Assembly (NCBI GenBank): GCA_028023455.1
Contig: JAQFVV010000043.1
Span: 2,167,483-2,231,482, forward strand
Length of the DNA: 64,000 bases
DNA from: Epiperipatus broadwayi
Lineage: Eukaryota; Onychophora; Udeonychophora; Euonychophora; Peripatidae
Reading direction: 5' to 3'
In this document: positions 21,400-34,020 of the stretch, in pieces
Layout: every line of letters begins with the position of its first letter
How positions within the stretch are numbered: position 1 is the first letter of the stretch
Notes under the pieces: generated by a model
Seen by the model: only the letters and a program-made list of their open reading frames with translations
Told to the model about the DNA's origin: nothing
Databases searched by the model: none
Program-made: the position numbers and the translations under genes

Positions 21400-22240
21400 A
21401 AAATAATAAATATAATGGTGATAAACTATTATATATGGTCTTTCAATCAACATAAATATAACGGTAATGAACTCTTATATACAGCCTTCCAATCCACAGA
21501 AGTACGGTTAATGTAATGGTAATAAACTATTATATACAGTCTTTCAATCCATATAAATATAACGGTAATGAACTCATATACAGTCTTCCAATCCACAGAA
21601 GTATGGTGAATGTAATGGTAATAAACTATTATATACAGTCTTTCAATTCACATAAATATAACGGTAATGAACTCTTATATACAGCCTTCCAATCCACAGA
21701 AGTACAGTTAATGTAATGGTAATAAACTATTATATAGTCTTTCAATCCACATAAATATAACAGTAATGAACTCATATACAGCCTTCCAATCCACAGAAGT
21801 ACAGTTAATGTAATGGTAATAAACTATTATATAGTCTTTCAATTCGTGTAAATATAACGGTAACGAACTCTTATATACAGTCTTCCAATCCACAGAAGTA
21901 TGTTTAATGTAATGGTAATAAACTATTATATACAGTCTTTCGATCCACATAAATATAATGGTAATGAACTCTTATATACAGTCTTCCAATCCACGAAGTA
22001 TAATTAATGTAACGGTAATAAACTATTATATACAGTCTTTCAATCCACATAAATATAACAACAATGAACTCATATACAGTCTTCCAATCCACAGAAGTAT
22101 GGCTTCTATGTATTGAAAGACTGTATATAATAGTTTATTATCGTTATATTAAGACTATATATAGTAGGTTTCTGCAGATTGAAAGACTGTATACAATAAT
22201 TTATTAGTTATATTAAGACTGTATATAATAGTTTATTACT
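21400..22240 (+). repeat. Minisatellite, ~97-101 bp dimeric unit, with inverted tail
   Basis: The word AATGGTAATAAACTATTATAT recurs at 21414, 21515, 21614, 21715, 21812, 21911 and 22011. Each unit is two ~50-bp half units differing mainly at TCTTTCAATCCACATAAATA versus TCTTCCAATCCACAGAAGTA. From 22108 to 22240 the same sequence runs inverted (ATTGAAAGACTGTATA). It starts directly beside a (TA)n run at 21368-21390. Open frames here of 62-80 codons are only the repeat translated. Confidence 0.9.
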
Positions 22241-23480
22241 TATTATTTTTGTTATTACAATAGTTTTTTAATTAATGGTCATTGTATTGTATTATATATA
22301 TTCTAACTTTAAAAGATGGTAGTTAAAATTTCATTATACATTACTATCATTTTAATATAAAATTAATAAAGTTACTAGAATAAATGTCAAATGAATTATC
22401 CTCCAATGAAATATTCATTTAATTGAATTACAATGTTACACAGAGAAACAAAATATAATTAATAATAGTATATATATATTAAACATTTACAATTAATAAA
22501 AAAGTTATTAAATATTTAAATAAATGAGCAAGCAAATTATAAAACTTCTGACATTAATAAATTTATTATTAAATCAATAATGTTTTTAATTTTTGTTATT
22601 TTACTATGCTAATTTATTTTTTAACATAATATTTCAAGACATTTTAAAAAGAAAAATAGAACACCTGATAATTACTAATTTAATCATAAAAATGTAAATA
22701 TAAGTAGTTCTCTTACAATTGGGATTAAGGCATTATTAAAATGAAAAACAAATTAAAAAAATAATTCACTGCACAAATAACAGGTTTTAAAAGAATACCC
22801 AAAGAAAAAGATATTATTCACTGTGACAGAATTTCCATAAATGATAGTTTTACATTTTTCCTTCTTTCACTCCTTAAAATTCGCTAATTACCCATTTACC
22901 AACCTAAAACTGGATAGATAGCTTAATTAAATATACTTGAAAAAAAATCCTATCTATTTACAACCCCCAAAACTTTTAAGATCCATCTAACTTGAATTAG
23001 AATCCCAAGTTATGGGTATTGAAGCAAAATGGTTTTGTAACAATGAATCTTTAAAAAAATCAATAATATGAGTTCAATTAAGATACATTCCGTTTAAATT
23101 TCATATATATTAATTATGCATATTTGATATTTATATTTATAACTTGGTATTTCATTCATATTATGAAACTGTTAAAAAATAACATTCCATATTTACTCTC
23201 TATATGTAAAATTGTAATTACGAATGATTTATACCATATTTAAATCAAGCTAATATATATTTTTCACTTTTTATTTCCAATAAACAAAAGCTTATAAACA
23301 TCAAAAGCATAAAGAATAGGTGGATCTACTCTATTCTTTATTATTCACAAATGCATTGGTATTATTTATTCATAACATATGGGAAAGTTATTTCTGTTCA
23401 TATAATTAATTAGTTAAAGAACATCTCTTTAAAAAAACGTATATTTTATTTTTTTAAATGACAAAAAAAAAAATCCCCCC
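22241..23480. other. AT-rich sequence, nothing recognised
   Basis: No gene or element supported. A C-run at about 23474-23484 abuts the next element. Confidence 0.4.
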
Positions 23481-23484
23481 CCCC

Positions 23485-23675
23485 TCTGTGGGAGATGATA
23501 ATCTGGACCAACTGATGAATGCTGGTTTAGCACAAAATCCATATATTGGTGATTATTTATCTTTTCTATATGTGTGTGGTCAGGTGTATCGGTTGTATGA
23601 GATAGTGTGGATAGTTGAAGGGTGCTTGAAAGTCTGAGTTCAAATCCCCTATATTTTAAAAAAGTTGTAATTTTC
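23485..23675 (+). mobile_element. Hammerhead plus tRNA-like composite element, copy 1
   Basis: Begins GGGAGATGATAATCTGGA, then a hammerhead block CCAA-CTGATGA-ATGCTGGTTTAGCAC, with AAAA instead of GAAA, and later TTGG. After TTTATCTTTT it continues with a tRNA-like part. That part has an A-box-like GAGATAGTGTGG, GGGTGCTTGAAAGTC, and the B-box-like GAGTTCAAATCCC. It ends in an A-rich tail. The G12 to A change should kill this ribozyme. Two further copies form a palindrome at 54108-54555. Confidence 0.65.
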
Positions 23676-24425
23676 ATATTCAAAGCTATTCCCTGTAGAT
23701 TGAATATTTATCATTTGCTACATTCGTTTCTCCACAATCATTTTTAAAAATATTTAGTCTTTCACATAATGCTATAAAAAACATTCTTGTTTAAACCAAA
23801 CAAAAATAATTCAAATTGTGTAGAAATAGTAATATGTAATTGATTTTTTTAAAACTTTTTTCTTCTGTGTAGCATTTTAACAATGTGGATCGTCAATTTT
23901 CCGCTTAACGATGTTTGCCAAAAAAAAAAAAAAACATTGTATGTTTATGCATGCTTGTTTTATATCAGGTTATAGGTAATTATGTGCAGATATTATCAAA
24001 AAAGAAGACAGTATAATGTTTTTTTTAAATGGCGATTTTTGTGAAAAATATTTTTTCTATACCGCAAAAAAATAAATCTTTAGTATAGAAAATTTTTACT
24101 ATAAATGTAATGTTTTAGTTACGTACAGTTTCAGTTTTTATATTTATTATATTTTTTACCAATTATACTATTATTGTTATGCAAAACTACTTTTAATTAT
24201 TTATTTTATTTTTATCAAAATAAACATTTTTATTAGTTACATTTTTGACTATTAGTTTGGAAAAGAAATAGATTAAATGATAAGATATTTATATTTGTTT
24301 TCAATTGTGTACATGTGTACAAATCTATCAAATTCAAGTACTGCCTTACTCTGTTTTTTTTCTTTATTAATGTTACCATTAAAATAAATATTTGAAAACA
24401 AATTATATCAAAAATAATATTTATT
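23676..24425. other. AT-rich sequence, nothing recognised
   Basis: No supported gene or repeat. A 76-codon minus frame at 24233-24463 has no motif. Confidence 0.35.
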
Positions 24426-24426
24426 T

Positions 24427-24505
24427 CAGGCAAAAACTCACTATACATATTGCCACACTGCAAGCATAAGAAGTGGTGGTCATGTGATGTTTATTGGCTT
24501 AATAT
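24427..24505. mobile_element. Family A element remnant with centre deleted
   Basis: CAGGCAAAAACTCACTATAC and ATATTGCCACACTGCAAG join directly to CATAAGAAGTGGTGGTCATG and TGATGTTTATTGGCTTA. These are the two outer ends of the family A palindrome at 6720-7090, with the arms and hammerhead missing. The deletion is typical of hairpin loss. Confidence 0.75.
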
Positions 24506-25030
24506 TTATTTTGTTAGTTAAAAAAGACTCTCTAAATGAAGTTATTTTATCTATATTATGGATTCTATTTGTTATTTGAAATATATATATAAACTGTTAT
24601 TACTGATAGATATTTCATATCATTCTTTTCATAAAGAGATGTAAATTAATTTTAAAATATTAAAAATATTCTAATTTTAAAACTAACTTACCAAAATATA
24701 CATTTTATGTAAATTTAAAATTGATGTTAAAAAAATTTTAAATTATTATTATTTGTGGTTATTATTATATTTTATTAGTTTTATTTATTTTTTATGGTAT
24801 GTTAATTTTACGGAGCATTTAATATTTAGTTTTATGATGTATTATTACATTATGAAAACTGTAAATACATAAAAAAAATTCAATATGTTATTGTTAGAAA
24901 TGACAAGATTAAAGAATATATGACAAGTTTCTTTTTTGTCATATATTAATCAATTTTCTCCACTTCTTAGACTTGAGAATTTAAACTTTTCTTTTTAAAT
25001 TAGATTTTGACACTTTACATTGAATTGAAT
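24506..25030. other. AT-rich sequence, nothing recognised
   Basis: No supported gene or repeat. Confidence 0.35.
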
Positions 25031-25048
25031 ATTAAAGTTAATAACTTG

Positions 25049-25153
25049 TCTTGCATTGGTGGTCGAGAGATCAGCGCGACTGCCTTGCACTTGCAGGCAG
25101 TTGCCCGGGTTGCGGGTTCGCGTCCCGGCCCGATGCTATGACACTTTAAAAAA
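25049..25153 (+). mobile_element. tRNA-derived SINE, copy 2
   Basis: Same family as 314-412: GCATTGGTGG acceptor/D region, a GGGTTCGCGTCCCGG T-arm, CGATGCTATGACAC and an A-tail. It has an extra anticodon-side segment, CTTGCACTTGCAGGCAGTTG. A 15-bp target duplication, AAAGTTAATAACTTG, lies at 25034-25048 and 25154-25168. Confidence 0.9.
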
Positions 25154-25168
25154 AAAGTTAATAACTTG

Positions 25169-26185
25169 AGATAATGATCAACTTTTATTCAGATTTTTAT
25201 TACTTAGCAATATCTTTTATGTTATTAAGTTTTTATTAACATGTATTATTAAGCTATTACATATTTCTTTATAAATCAAAAAATAAATTTTATTCTAGTC
25301 ATAGAATACTAAATTGGAGTTGACAATAATCATACATCCTTAAGAATGTTTGAAAATTATTAATACATTTTGATTAATTGCAATAAAATCTTATTATACT
25401 ATATATGCAATTAAATTATGTAATAATTAGGAATAAATTTAAAAGTATCGTTTTAAAAACATTAATTTCAAACAAGTTTATCTTGCAAAATTCTCCAATA
25501 TATTATTTTTAGCTGTTCGTAGGATAAGATTACTCATTGTTTTTGTAGACAAGAAATAAGAGCTTGTTGAAAAATTATTTGTTAGGATAGAGTAAAACCG
25601 ATTTTTTTTAATTAATAAATATTATATTAACTTTTTATTATTGTATATTCTTCCATTTGATTAATATATAAATGTAAAAGCATCTTTATATTCATATCTC
25701 TACTCACATATCCATATGTGGGCCTGCAGAAGATGTTTTTAAAGACGTATGATTCCTCTAATTAAGAAAATGTTTATATAATTTATCACTTTACTTTTAG
25801 ATAGAAAATATACCATACATAATTATTTCTTTTTAATTGTATATATAAAATATCTATTTTAGATATACTTAAAACTTCCTCTCACCATCCATTTTTAAAA
25901 CTCATGACTAAAGACTTTTAAAAAATGTAAATAACCCACAAAGCTCACTTCATGCTAAATCCACATTTTTACAATGGCCAAATTATAATCTCTTACACAT
26001 GCCCTAATCATTTGTTTAATATTTATCAATACTAAATTATTATAATTTGATTTACAAGTATCAAGCTTTCTGCCATCACAAGTTTAATCCCATTTGCTTT
26101 GGATAAGTACATCAATGCTTATTAGTAATCTTGCATTAGGCTAGAGATTATCATATCATTCATAATCCAGATATAAACCACAACC
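25169..26185. other. AT-rich sequence, nothing recognised
   Basis: No supported gene or repeat. Confidence 0.35.
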
Positions 26186-26260
26186 TAGGCCAAAATGAAG
26201 TATGCTGCTTTAGCACAAAATTCATGTTGGGGGTTATTTATCTTTTTCATTGTCCTTGTT
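26186..26260 (+). mobile_element. Decayed family B-type hammerhead fragment
   Basis: AGGCCAAAATGAAGTATGCT, then GCTTTAGCACAAAAT, TTGGGGG and TTATTTATCTTTTTCA follow the order of the family B and B' hammerhead block. Both catalytic boxes are mutated (AATGAAG for CTGATGAG, AAAA for GAAA). Confidence 0.55.
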
Positions 26261-26555
26261 CACATATTTTAAGAATATGTGGGGGAGTAAAAATTTAAAC
26301 GTAATTTGAAAAGTTATTACAAACAAGAGATGAAATTAAATTATTCCATATATCTATAGTTAATTAAAAACCGAATATATTAATCTTCTAATTGATGTTT
26401 AAAGTTTATATCTGGCCTAGGAATGAATGGTTACTAAAAATTGTTAATGTATTTGTCTGAAGTGGATGGTTAACAAAATTATGAATGGAGAAAGTATGAT
26501 ACTTCTAAATAAAATTGTAATAATGCAAAATATTTAGTTTAACTTTACAAATTTT

Positions 26556-26663
26556 GTCAAGTGTTGGTGGCCGAGTTGTTAGCACAGCTGCCTTACAAGC
26601 AGTTGTCCCTGGTTTGCGGGTTCGCTTCCCGGCCAATGCTTTGACACATGAAAAAAAAAAAAA
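26556..26663 (+). mobile_element. tRNA-derived SINE, copy 3
   Basis: GTGTTGGTGGCCGAGTTGTTAGC leads into an anticodon arm CTGCCTTACAAGCAG, T-arm GCGGGTTCGCTTCCCGG, CAATGCTTTGACACATG and an A-tail. A perfect 15-bp target duplication, AACTTTACAAATTTT, lies at 26541-26555 and 26664-26678. Confidence 0.92.
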
Positions 26664-26679
26664 AACTTTACAAATTTTA

Positions 26680-29600
26680 AATATTTCATACTGATACATG
26701 TGTGGCTTAAAAAATAAAATGCAAATATAAAATATAAGCAAAAAATTAATTCCCAAATTTTGCAATCATTCATAATCCATTATAGAAAATTCTAACTTCT
26801 AAGCACTTCCAACTAAGTTATAACCACAAACCAATAATTGCTTTAAAAGTTATATATATATATATTGTGCCCTTTTGTATGGGTCTCCATAAATTGTTGT
26901 ATCAATCTATTTAAAAAATTTTAAATTTAAGATATATTTAGCTATATGATGTTAATTTTATTTATAAGAATCTTTTAAAAAAGTGTAATTAAAGTAATTC
27001 ATGAGTATTTGATATGTGAAAATTGTGCTGATGTTTGAGAGAGACGTTTCAATGGGAATGATAATAGTATATGGTTGGGAAAACTGGCCATAATTAATAC
27101 TGCATTAATAAATTTAATAAATGAATGTTTAAAGCTAAAGGTTTTAAAAAGACAAGTTAAAATTAAATGCATATATTTATTGTTGATAAAAATTAATATT
27201 TAATAAATGAATATAAATATTTTAATTATTAGTAGTACATAATAGAAGATTAATATTTGATTTTAATAATATCGAAGTATTATTTTAAAATTGTTATAAG
27301 ATATTATTTATTTTAAAAATATTTATTTTTAAAAAATGAATTGTTAGTTTATTTTTAGATTATTACAAGCGTTTGTAGCTTTGTTGTAAAACAGATGTTA
27401 GTTAGACGCATATACACATGCTTGGGAGTTTTTTTTAATAAAGTTGCAAAACTATTTTAAAGTTCTGTTATAAAATTTATAAATATTATTTTGGCTATCA
27501 TGAGATAAAAGTAAAAATAATTTATGTGAAATATTAAATCTGATTTTTAAAATACTGCTTAAAAAGATAACGAATAAAAATAGACTTAATTTATTTATAA
27601 AAATAATCTTATAAAAGTTAAAAGTGAAATAAAGTAAGAAAGTATATTTTAAAAAAATGTTTAATGGATTTAAATAAACAATAAAGATTGATTTAAGAAT
27701 TTGATAATGTGATAAATAATAAATATTAAATAAGTCATTATTTATTTTTAATTCTGTCTTGTTGGTAAAATATGTAAATAAGCTAGCAAGTTGATTGTTT
27801 AGTTTACCAATCAAATGGGAGTTTTTTCTGGTATAAAACCAAGGTTCAATTGTTCGGAGGGGAATAGTGATTGAAAATCTAAAAGTAAAGTGTGCTATTA
27901 GAAATAGCTAAGTAATTATAGACGCTCTAAAAATCGTTTTAAAATTATAAGAGAGTAGTTTTTTTTAAAATAATTTATAAAAGTTTACCGACAAATATGC
28001 AGTGTTAATTTTAATTATAATTTCCTATCGTCTCGATCGAAGCTCAATTTACTATCAAATAATCATGAAGACATCGTATGAGGATAAAATGTATTGGAGA
28101 CTTTATACTAAAAATTTAACAAACGCTGGATTAACTAGGAGAATTATTAGATGCATAAAAGTAATACGTTGGACTTTGTATAAATTTAAAAGCTAATGGT
28201 AATTAATTTTTTATAAAAATAGATATTTAAAAAAATGTGAAATACTTCTTTATGAAGAAAGTATTTGTAAATTATAAGTCTAAGTATATAACTTAGTAAG
28301 GATGGTAAATAATAATAATTGCATAAATACTTGCCTTGTTAAATCTTTATGGTTTAAAAGACTGAATTTCGACAGTTTTAAAAGGCAAATAAATCGGAAG
28401 TTTAATTGGCCAAGAAATACTTATAAGTAAAAATTATTATATTATTAAAGTCTGAACGCTGGTCGTATAGAAGACTCTAAAAGTAATCTTACCTAAATAT
28501 CTGTTAAGGAATGCGCAAATCAAATATACGTGGATATCCAAATCAATTAAAAAAATAATTAAATAAGAACTTTATAAACTATTGACTAATACTAAAATTA
28601 ATAACTTTAAAATAATTTTCCTTTAAAGAAACGAATCTAGATCCATAAACTATTTTAATTTCATTTTGTTGTATAGTAGAACTGACTTTTCTTTATTTTT
28701 TTTTTTTTTTTTAAAAAAAAGAACGTTTTTCATTTATTTCATAAAACTTTTAAAAAACACATGATGTACCGGAAAAGGAAGTAATGTTTTGTGAAAATTT
28801 GTGCCTAGGAAAAAGAACAATTATAGCTGGAAGAAGACACCGTTGGATTTTATGTAATATGTTTTATTTATTAACTAACATAAATATTTAATTAATTATT
28901 AATTTATTAAAGATAGGAAAGGTACATTTACATCTTTTAAAAAAAAGCTAAATATTAATATAACATTTTATTGCATAAAGTTTATTTTATAATTATACAA
29001 CACGTAATATTTTAAAGAATAATTGTTGAGTGTAAATGTGAAATTATTTTGTAAAACTGAAATCTTGGAGGACATCGTGTGACGGATTGTACATTGAAGT
29101 ATCATTTATGGTAAAAAATTATATGATAATAATAATTTGATGTATTTACTATGTTTTTCTTTAGATCAACCAAATGTTATTTGATTGTTGAATGAATGTA
29201 TTAATATTTAAATAATATACACACATAAGATTAATAATGGCAGTTTTATTTTAATATGCATATTGTAAATTGATTATATAAATTTAGTACAACATAATAT
29301 GAGAACCTAGAAATAATTATATGATTCTTTCGTGAATAAATTTTAATGTTTCTGTTACAATATTAGGAATTAGATTTATTATTAGTGTAAGTTATTTATT
29401 TTTCTTTTCAAGTTAGTAAGAAGTATATAAAATCTATATATTTTTTTATTTTATTTTATTAGATAAGTAAGTTAATTTTACATAGAAATTTATATTTTGA
29501 TTGAAGGCTTATTGTATATAGAAGATGAGGTATAAGAGAGTTTGGATCGTTATTATTATTTTGTTTAAAATTGGTCATTTGTTTTTCTGAAATTAAATAA

Positions 29601-31485
29601 GGTTAAAATGACTTTTGTAGATAGAAGTTTTTAGGAAGGAATAAGAATAACAAGTAAAGAAGAGTAATAGTTTAAACATAAAAAGAATCATAGAATTTTA
29701 TTTAATATAATACGTTATAAAATTTGAAATTGTTGAATAATTTTAAATATTATTTTAAAAGAACATATACGTATTGCATATTTTGATAAGACATGTAGTA
29801 TGACATTATATCGGAAGGACATAAATAATTATAATCAATAATAGTTATTATATTACAAAGTTATATCAGTTTATACATTAATTGATCTTTGAGTAGTAAA
29901 TGTAATACATACTAGTACATTATAATCTAAATAGCAGTAAGACTTCAGTGAAGTAGCATTTTAATTATTAAAGTCTGTTTATTTGCATATATGCTACATG
30001 AATGATATTTCACATAAACCTTTTCTTATATTAATTGATAACAAATGATGTTTGTTAAAATTAAAGTCATAAACATAATTGAATGTTATTGATAGAACAT
30101 TTCAGAAATGTGTAAATTATCTATTTATGATTATGGAAATAGTAACAGTGTAAAAATCTTGTATTATCATTCTTTCTTATTTTGTTTTATTTTCTTTAGT
30201 TCCATTTGTAAATGTAAATAGTGTAAATAAGTTATTTGTTAAAGTTGATGTAAATAAATTTGTTTAAGTTGTTTAAAAGTGTGTCGAATTCATTATTTTA
30301 CACCACAGCATTTGACAACAGATAATTTGAATGTACATAATATTTGCACAGTATGAATTTATTATTTTATTTGAGAGAGAAAACACAATATTTTCTTAAT
30401 ATAATTTATAGAAATTGATTGACATTAACATATAATATTACAATGGTCACAAAGTAATTATAATGCACAATATAAGAGTATAATATTATTTATTGCCACA
30501 GATTGTTAAATTATAATATTTTAGTATATTTTAAAATTAAGATACTACATGGAAATGTAAGACATGTATATGATTTACTTATTTTCTTAATAATTAATAG
30601 TACAATAAAATAGATAAGATTAAGCTATACACTAAAGATTTTATTGTTGGTTATTGTTATTAGAATAAGTTAGGTGTATTTAGGTTTGATATTAAATCCC
30701 TTATCATTCCTATCTACATGAATTATTATTACTTTAAGATAATTAGAAGAACCTGAGATCGTTTAATTATATTTCCTTAACAAAAGATTGAGATTTATTT
30801 ATCTATTATTATTAAAGATAGTTCATTTATAAAAGTCATAAGAGTGCTGTAGAGTTAGTAATGAAATAATAAAGAAGTAATAGTATTCTTATGCCATTGA
30901 GACAGTGTCTTGGAGAGACATTGGCTCAATGTAAATTCAATTACCAATTGTAACTTCACTTCACAGTCTCATAATTTTAGTAAATATTTATTTAATTAGT
31001 ACATAATATTGAACTATATTAATTTTTGATAAGTTTGTAATAAATCTGATAAGTTATAATATTATAAAAATATATTAAAGATTGCTATACATATTTTAGC
31101 CGAGCATAATGATTTAATTGAGCTAGTCATATTTTAAATTATATTATATCGAGAAGTGAGGGTACAATATATATATATTAGTGATGAAGCATGTCTTTTT
31201 TAGGAATGGAAGCACACTATCTAATTTCTTTTTTAGAATGTTTTTATTTTACTTGACACAATTTTTAAGTGATAGCTAATATATACATATTACATATATC
31301 TAAAAAAAATTGGAATTCTCTTATTGATATTTTTATTTTCCAAATGCTTTTAACATTCTTAAGTTTTAACTTTAACATTGTTTGAACTTCATATAATCAA
31401 CGAATAGTGATGGTCAAACTCAAACAAGTCAACTGTTGGTAAAAAAAAAATTGAAAGTTAACAGAAATTCCATACAAAAAATAAT
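26680..31485. other. Long AT-rich region, no recognised gene
   Basis: About 4.8 kb. It contains a TATA-like TATAAAACC at about 27831 followed by short open frames. The longest are 120 codons minus at 27452-27814 (low-complexity, I/L/F/K-rich) and 64 codons plus at 28002-28196 (MKTSYEDKMYWRLYTKNL...). None matches a family I know. A decayed LTR element or a lncRNA locus is possible but unsupported. Confidence 0.35.
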
Positions 31486-31490
31486 GAGTT

Positions 31491-31601
31491 GTCTTGCGCT
31501 GTTAGCCGAGAGGTATCGCAGCCGCCATGCAAGCAAGTAGTTGGTTGCAGACGGTTGTGGGTTCGCGTCCCGGCCGATGCTATGACATATGGAAAAAAAA
31601 A
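31491..31601 (+). mobile_element. tRNA-derived SINE, copy 4
   Basis: GTCTTGCGCTGTTAGCCGAG, CCGCCATGCAAGC, GGTTGTGGGTTCGCGTCCCGG, CGATGCTATGACATATGG and an A-tail match copy 2 most closely. Only a short candidate target duplication (GAGTT at 31486-31490 and 31602-31606) is visible, so this copy may be older or its flank altered. Confidence 0.85.
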
Positions 31602-31606
31602 GAGTT

Positions 31607-32440
31607 TGAATTGTTCATTCTTCTTTTTTTTAAGTTTGGCAAATAGTTTAGAGAATTTTTTTTTTTTTACGTTTGATAAATTAGTTTATATATACTACTG
31701 CACCTATTGTTTTTACTAGACTATTGTATGTCAACTTGTTGGATCGATTTTGTGACGTTGAATATGTGCATATTTTAGTAAATTTTTTTAATTGAATTTT
31801 AATTAAAGCTTTTGAACTTTTTAATGATTTTTTTCTACAGAAGCACTCATCCCATTTAATACACGAAATCTTCGTCCCTGATATATATATTTTATGTGAC
31901 TGCTGAAGCATAATTTCTTTTATATACATAATATTTTATCTTTTACTGATTTTACATATATGGTCAGCTCACAAATAGTACACAAACATTTAAAATTAAA
32001 CTTTATCAGATATATTTTAACTGTACTACATTTAACATAAAAGGTTTACTGAGAGAATAAATTACTCATAAGCATTCAAATTAATCAATCCTAACTGGTC
32101 AAATGAAATTGAATCATCATAATACATATGAATAATTTACTTGCTATTATTAAAGATCAATTATTTAAAAAATCATACATTACAAGCATTTGATTAATAA
32201 AATCACAATATTCATCATCACAACACAATTTTGTATAGCATCTTTAATCATGTTAAAAAATTAATATTTCTTTGATTCACAAAGTAATGATTATTTATCC
32301 TTGCTTTTTTTCCATGAATGACAGAGAATTTACACCACTACAATCCACATTCATTCACTTAACATTTTACATTTACAGTAATCTATTATACCTTTAAATT
32401 CTATCTTTAAGTCAGCGAACAAACTCAAATTACTAATACA
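31607..32440. other. AT-rich sequence, nothing recognised
   Basis: No supported gene or repeat. An 82-codon minus frame at 31681-31929 has no motif. Confidence 0.35.
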
Positions 32441-32455
32441 TGATCTTAATCTGCA

Positions 32456-32805
32456 ATCTTCCGTTTAATCATTTGTATTTGTTGAAACATCTATAGTTTC
32501 AAACTTTTTATCCACTCCACTTATTACTACTTTCATTTGGTAATCGATGTGTTTCAAGACTACATAAACCACCTTTCCAATTTTACCTCATTTAAAGATG
32601 AAAACATATAACGATTCAGTCTCTACTTGAACATCACCAATCTTCTCCTTTTCCCACCAAAGTTTACTATTCTTCAGTCTTTTCTTGAACATTATCAATC
32701 TTCTTCTTTTTTTTACCTCTAAATTTAATCTTTTTTTCTCAGTACCATTTACAATGCCTTTACCAGCACAAACATGCTGTGTTTTTTTTTAAGTTTCTAG
32801 TTTTA
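32456..32805 (-). pseudogene. Lysine-rich coding-like fragment with one in-frame stop, unrecognised
   Basis: One minus-strand frame reads about 115 codons with a single TGA. It gives a lysine/arginine-rich start (KGIVNGTEKKRLNLEVKKRR), then SKLWWEKEKIGDVQVETES, then after the stop GKIGKVVYVVLKHIDYQM and KVVISGVDKKFETIDVS. Amphipathic composition and the near absence of stops are unusual for this AT-rich DNA. I do not recognise the family. It lies 3' of the LINE relic at 32860-33260, on the same strand, and may be an unrelated degenerate gene or chance. Confidence 0.25.
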
Positions 32806-32859
32806 ATCGGAGCTGAAAAATGTTTAGGGGCAAGCAAATTAAAACTAAAAATATATATG

Positions 32860-33260
32860 TAAAAACTGATTCGATACAGTGAAAGCACGCAGATACATTT
32901 CTTTAAAGTGTCTTTGAGATAATCCTTACAACATAGACAAAGTCTACTTCTCCCATGAAACCATATTCAAATTCATCCTAACATCCTTTTAGAACATCTT
33001 GCATTGTTTATTTATTTTAAATATCCAATCCAACAGACCTGATTTTACAATAGTGGACTTTTATAATGTCACATTCAGCAAGCTGAAGAGCATAGTGAGT
33101 GATTTTATGACCTTGCCATTATATTTTTAAAATTTTATCGATCTTTCTTAAATGAAACTTTTCTAACAACTTTATATTGTGTCAACAGGAAGTCCAAATG
33201 TCTTTTCCATAATAAAATAGGTCCTATATACAACAAACTTAGGTGTAGTGGTTATTTTGC
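32860..33260 (-). pseudogene. Decayed non-LTR retrotransposon ORF2 C-terminus
   Basis: Minus-strand translation, with frameshifts, gives YRT-FIM(L)YGKDIWTSC, LLEKFHLRKIDKILKI-WQGHKITHYALQLAEC, and a following stretch in the position of the family's QLRWIGH motif. The order LYG-ETW, L-FH-R-LR-I--I-W-D-, NN--L--A matches the region after the RT domain in widespread animal LINEs (CR1/RTE-like class). Several stops make it dead. Confidence 0.6.
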
Positions 33261-34020
33261 TGTAATGAATAATCATTTAATCTAGCCAGATTCCCAGACC
33301 ATTTTTAGGCCTAAACCCAGGCTATTTTTAGACTATATTTTTACTTTTCCCATGTTAAGCAGACGATGCCTAGATAGGACTAGCTAAACATGTAACTTTT
33401 ACTAACATGTATTCCTGCAGGATTGTCCTATCTCAAGCAAAGATCATAACTAAGAACTGCCAGCCTACTAGGCCTGGATCCATCAATCCTTTCCAAATTC
33501 TTGAAGACCAGCTACAAAAAAATGAAAATTGGAGTCAGAAATGTTACTCTTGAAGTAAAGTACAGAAATGTGGTTGCACAAATATTGGGAGATGCCAATG
33601 GTATAAAAAGCTCATGACTACTGGGCTCTACACAACCTAAGTGACTAAAAGAAGAAAAAGACAGAAAAAAAACTTATTTGGGAGATAGCACCTAGCCTTT
33701 GATAAACTAATGTCCTATTCTTTAAGACAGCAGGAGCTCTTAATCAGTTACTGTTTATTTGATATTCACAGTTAATGTTCATATCTGAAACTCATTCATA
33801 TTTCACTATCAGTGGAAGCTCTTGGTAGCTATAGCACAACACCCAAATTGACACTTATATGTATCGTATATTTATGCCATAAGAAAGTCCAATATAAAAT
33901 CAAAACTTTAGCTTGATTGTGGAATTTAATAAAAATATTGCATTGTATTGAAGATATAAAGGTTTCTTCAAATATATATACCATCTATTGGAAGCTTTAG
34001 TAACTAATGGATGCCTAATG
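33261..34020. other. AT-rich sequence, nothing recognised
   Basis: No supported gene. Slightly less AT-rich around 33280-33480, with palindromic words (CCCAGACC, AGGCCTAAACCC), but no element boundary could be drawn. Confidence 0.3.

Noticed and set aside
21516-22092. Open frames encoding repeated YIQSFN / DWKTVY peptides on both strands
   Set aside because: They follow the ~100-bp minisatellite period; a repeat whose unit lacks stops in some frames, not a repeat protein gene.
28002-28196. Small gene encoding MKTSYEDKMYWRLYTKNLTNAGL...
   Set aside because: No family recognised, codon content mirrors local AT bias, no splice or poly-A context that would distinguish it from chance.
27815-30310. 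Possible LTR element: TATAAAACC at 27831, gag-like GGHRVTDC near 29067, TTACACCACA near 30299
   Set aside because: The zinc-knuckle-like peptide is interrupted by a stop with no CxxC partner, no matching LTR pair or target duplication was found, and no pol motifs are present.
31489-31719. 76-codon open frame starting MSCAVSREV
   Set aside because: It is the translation of SINE copy 4 (tRNA body and A-tail) running into AT-rich flank.
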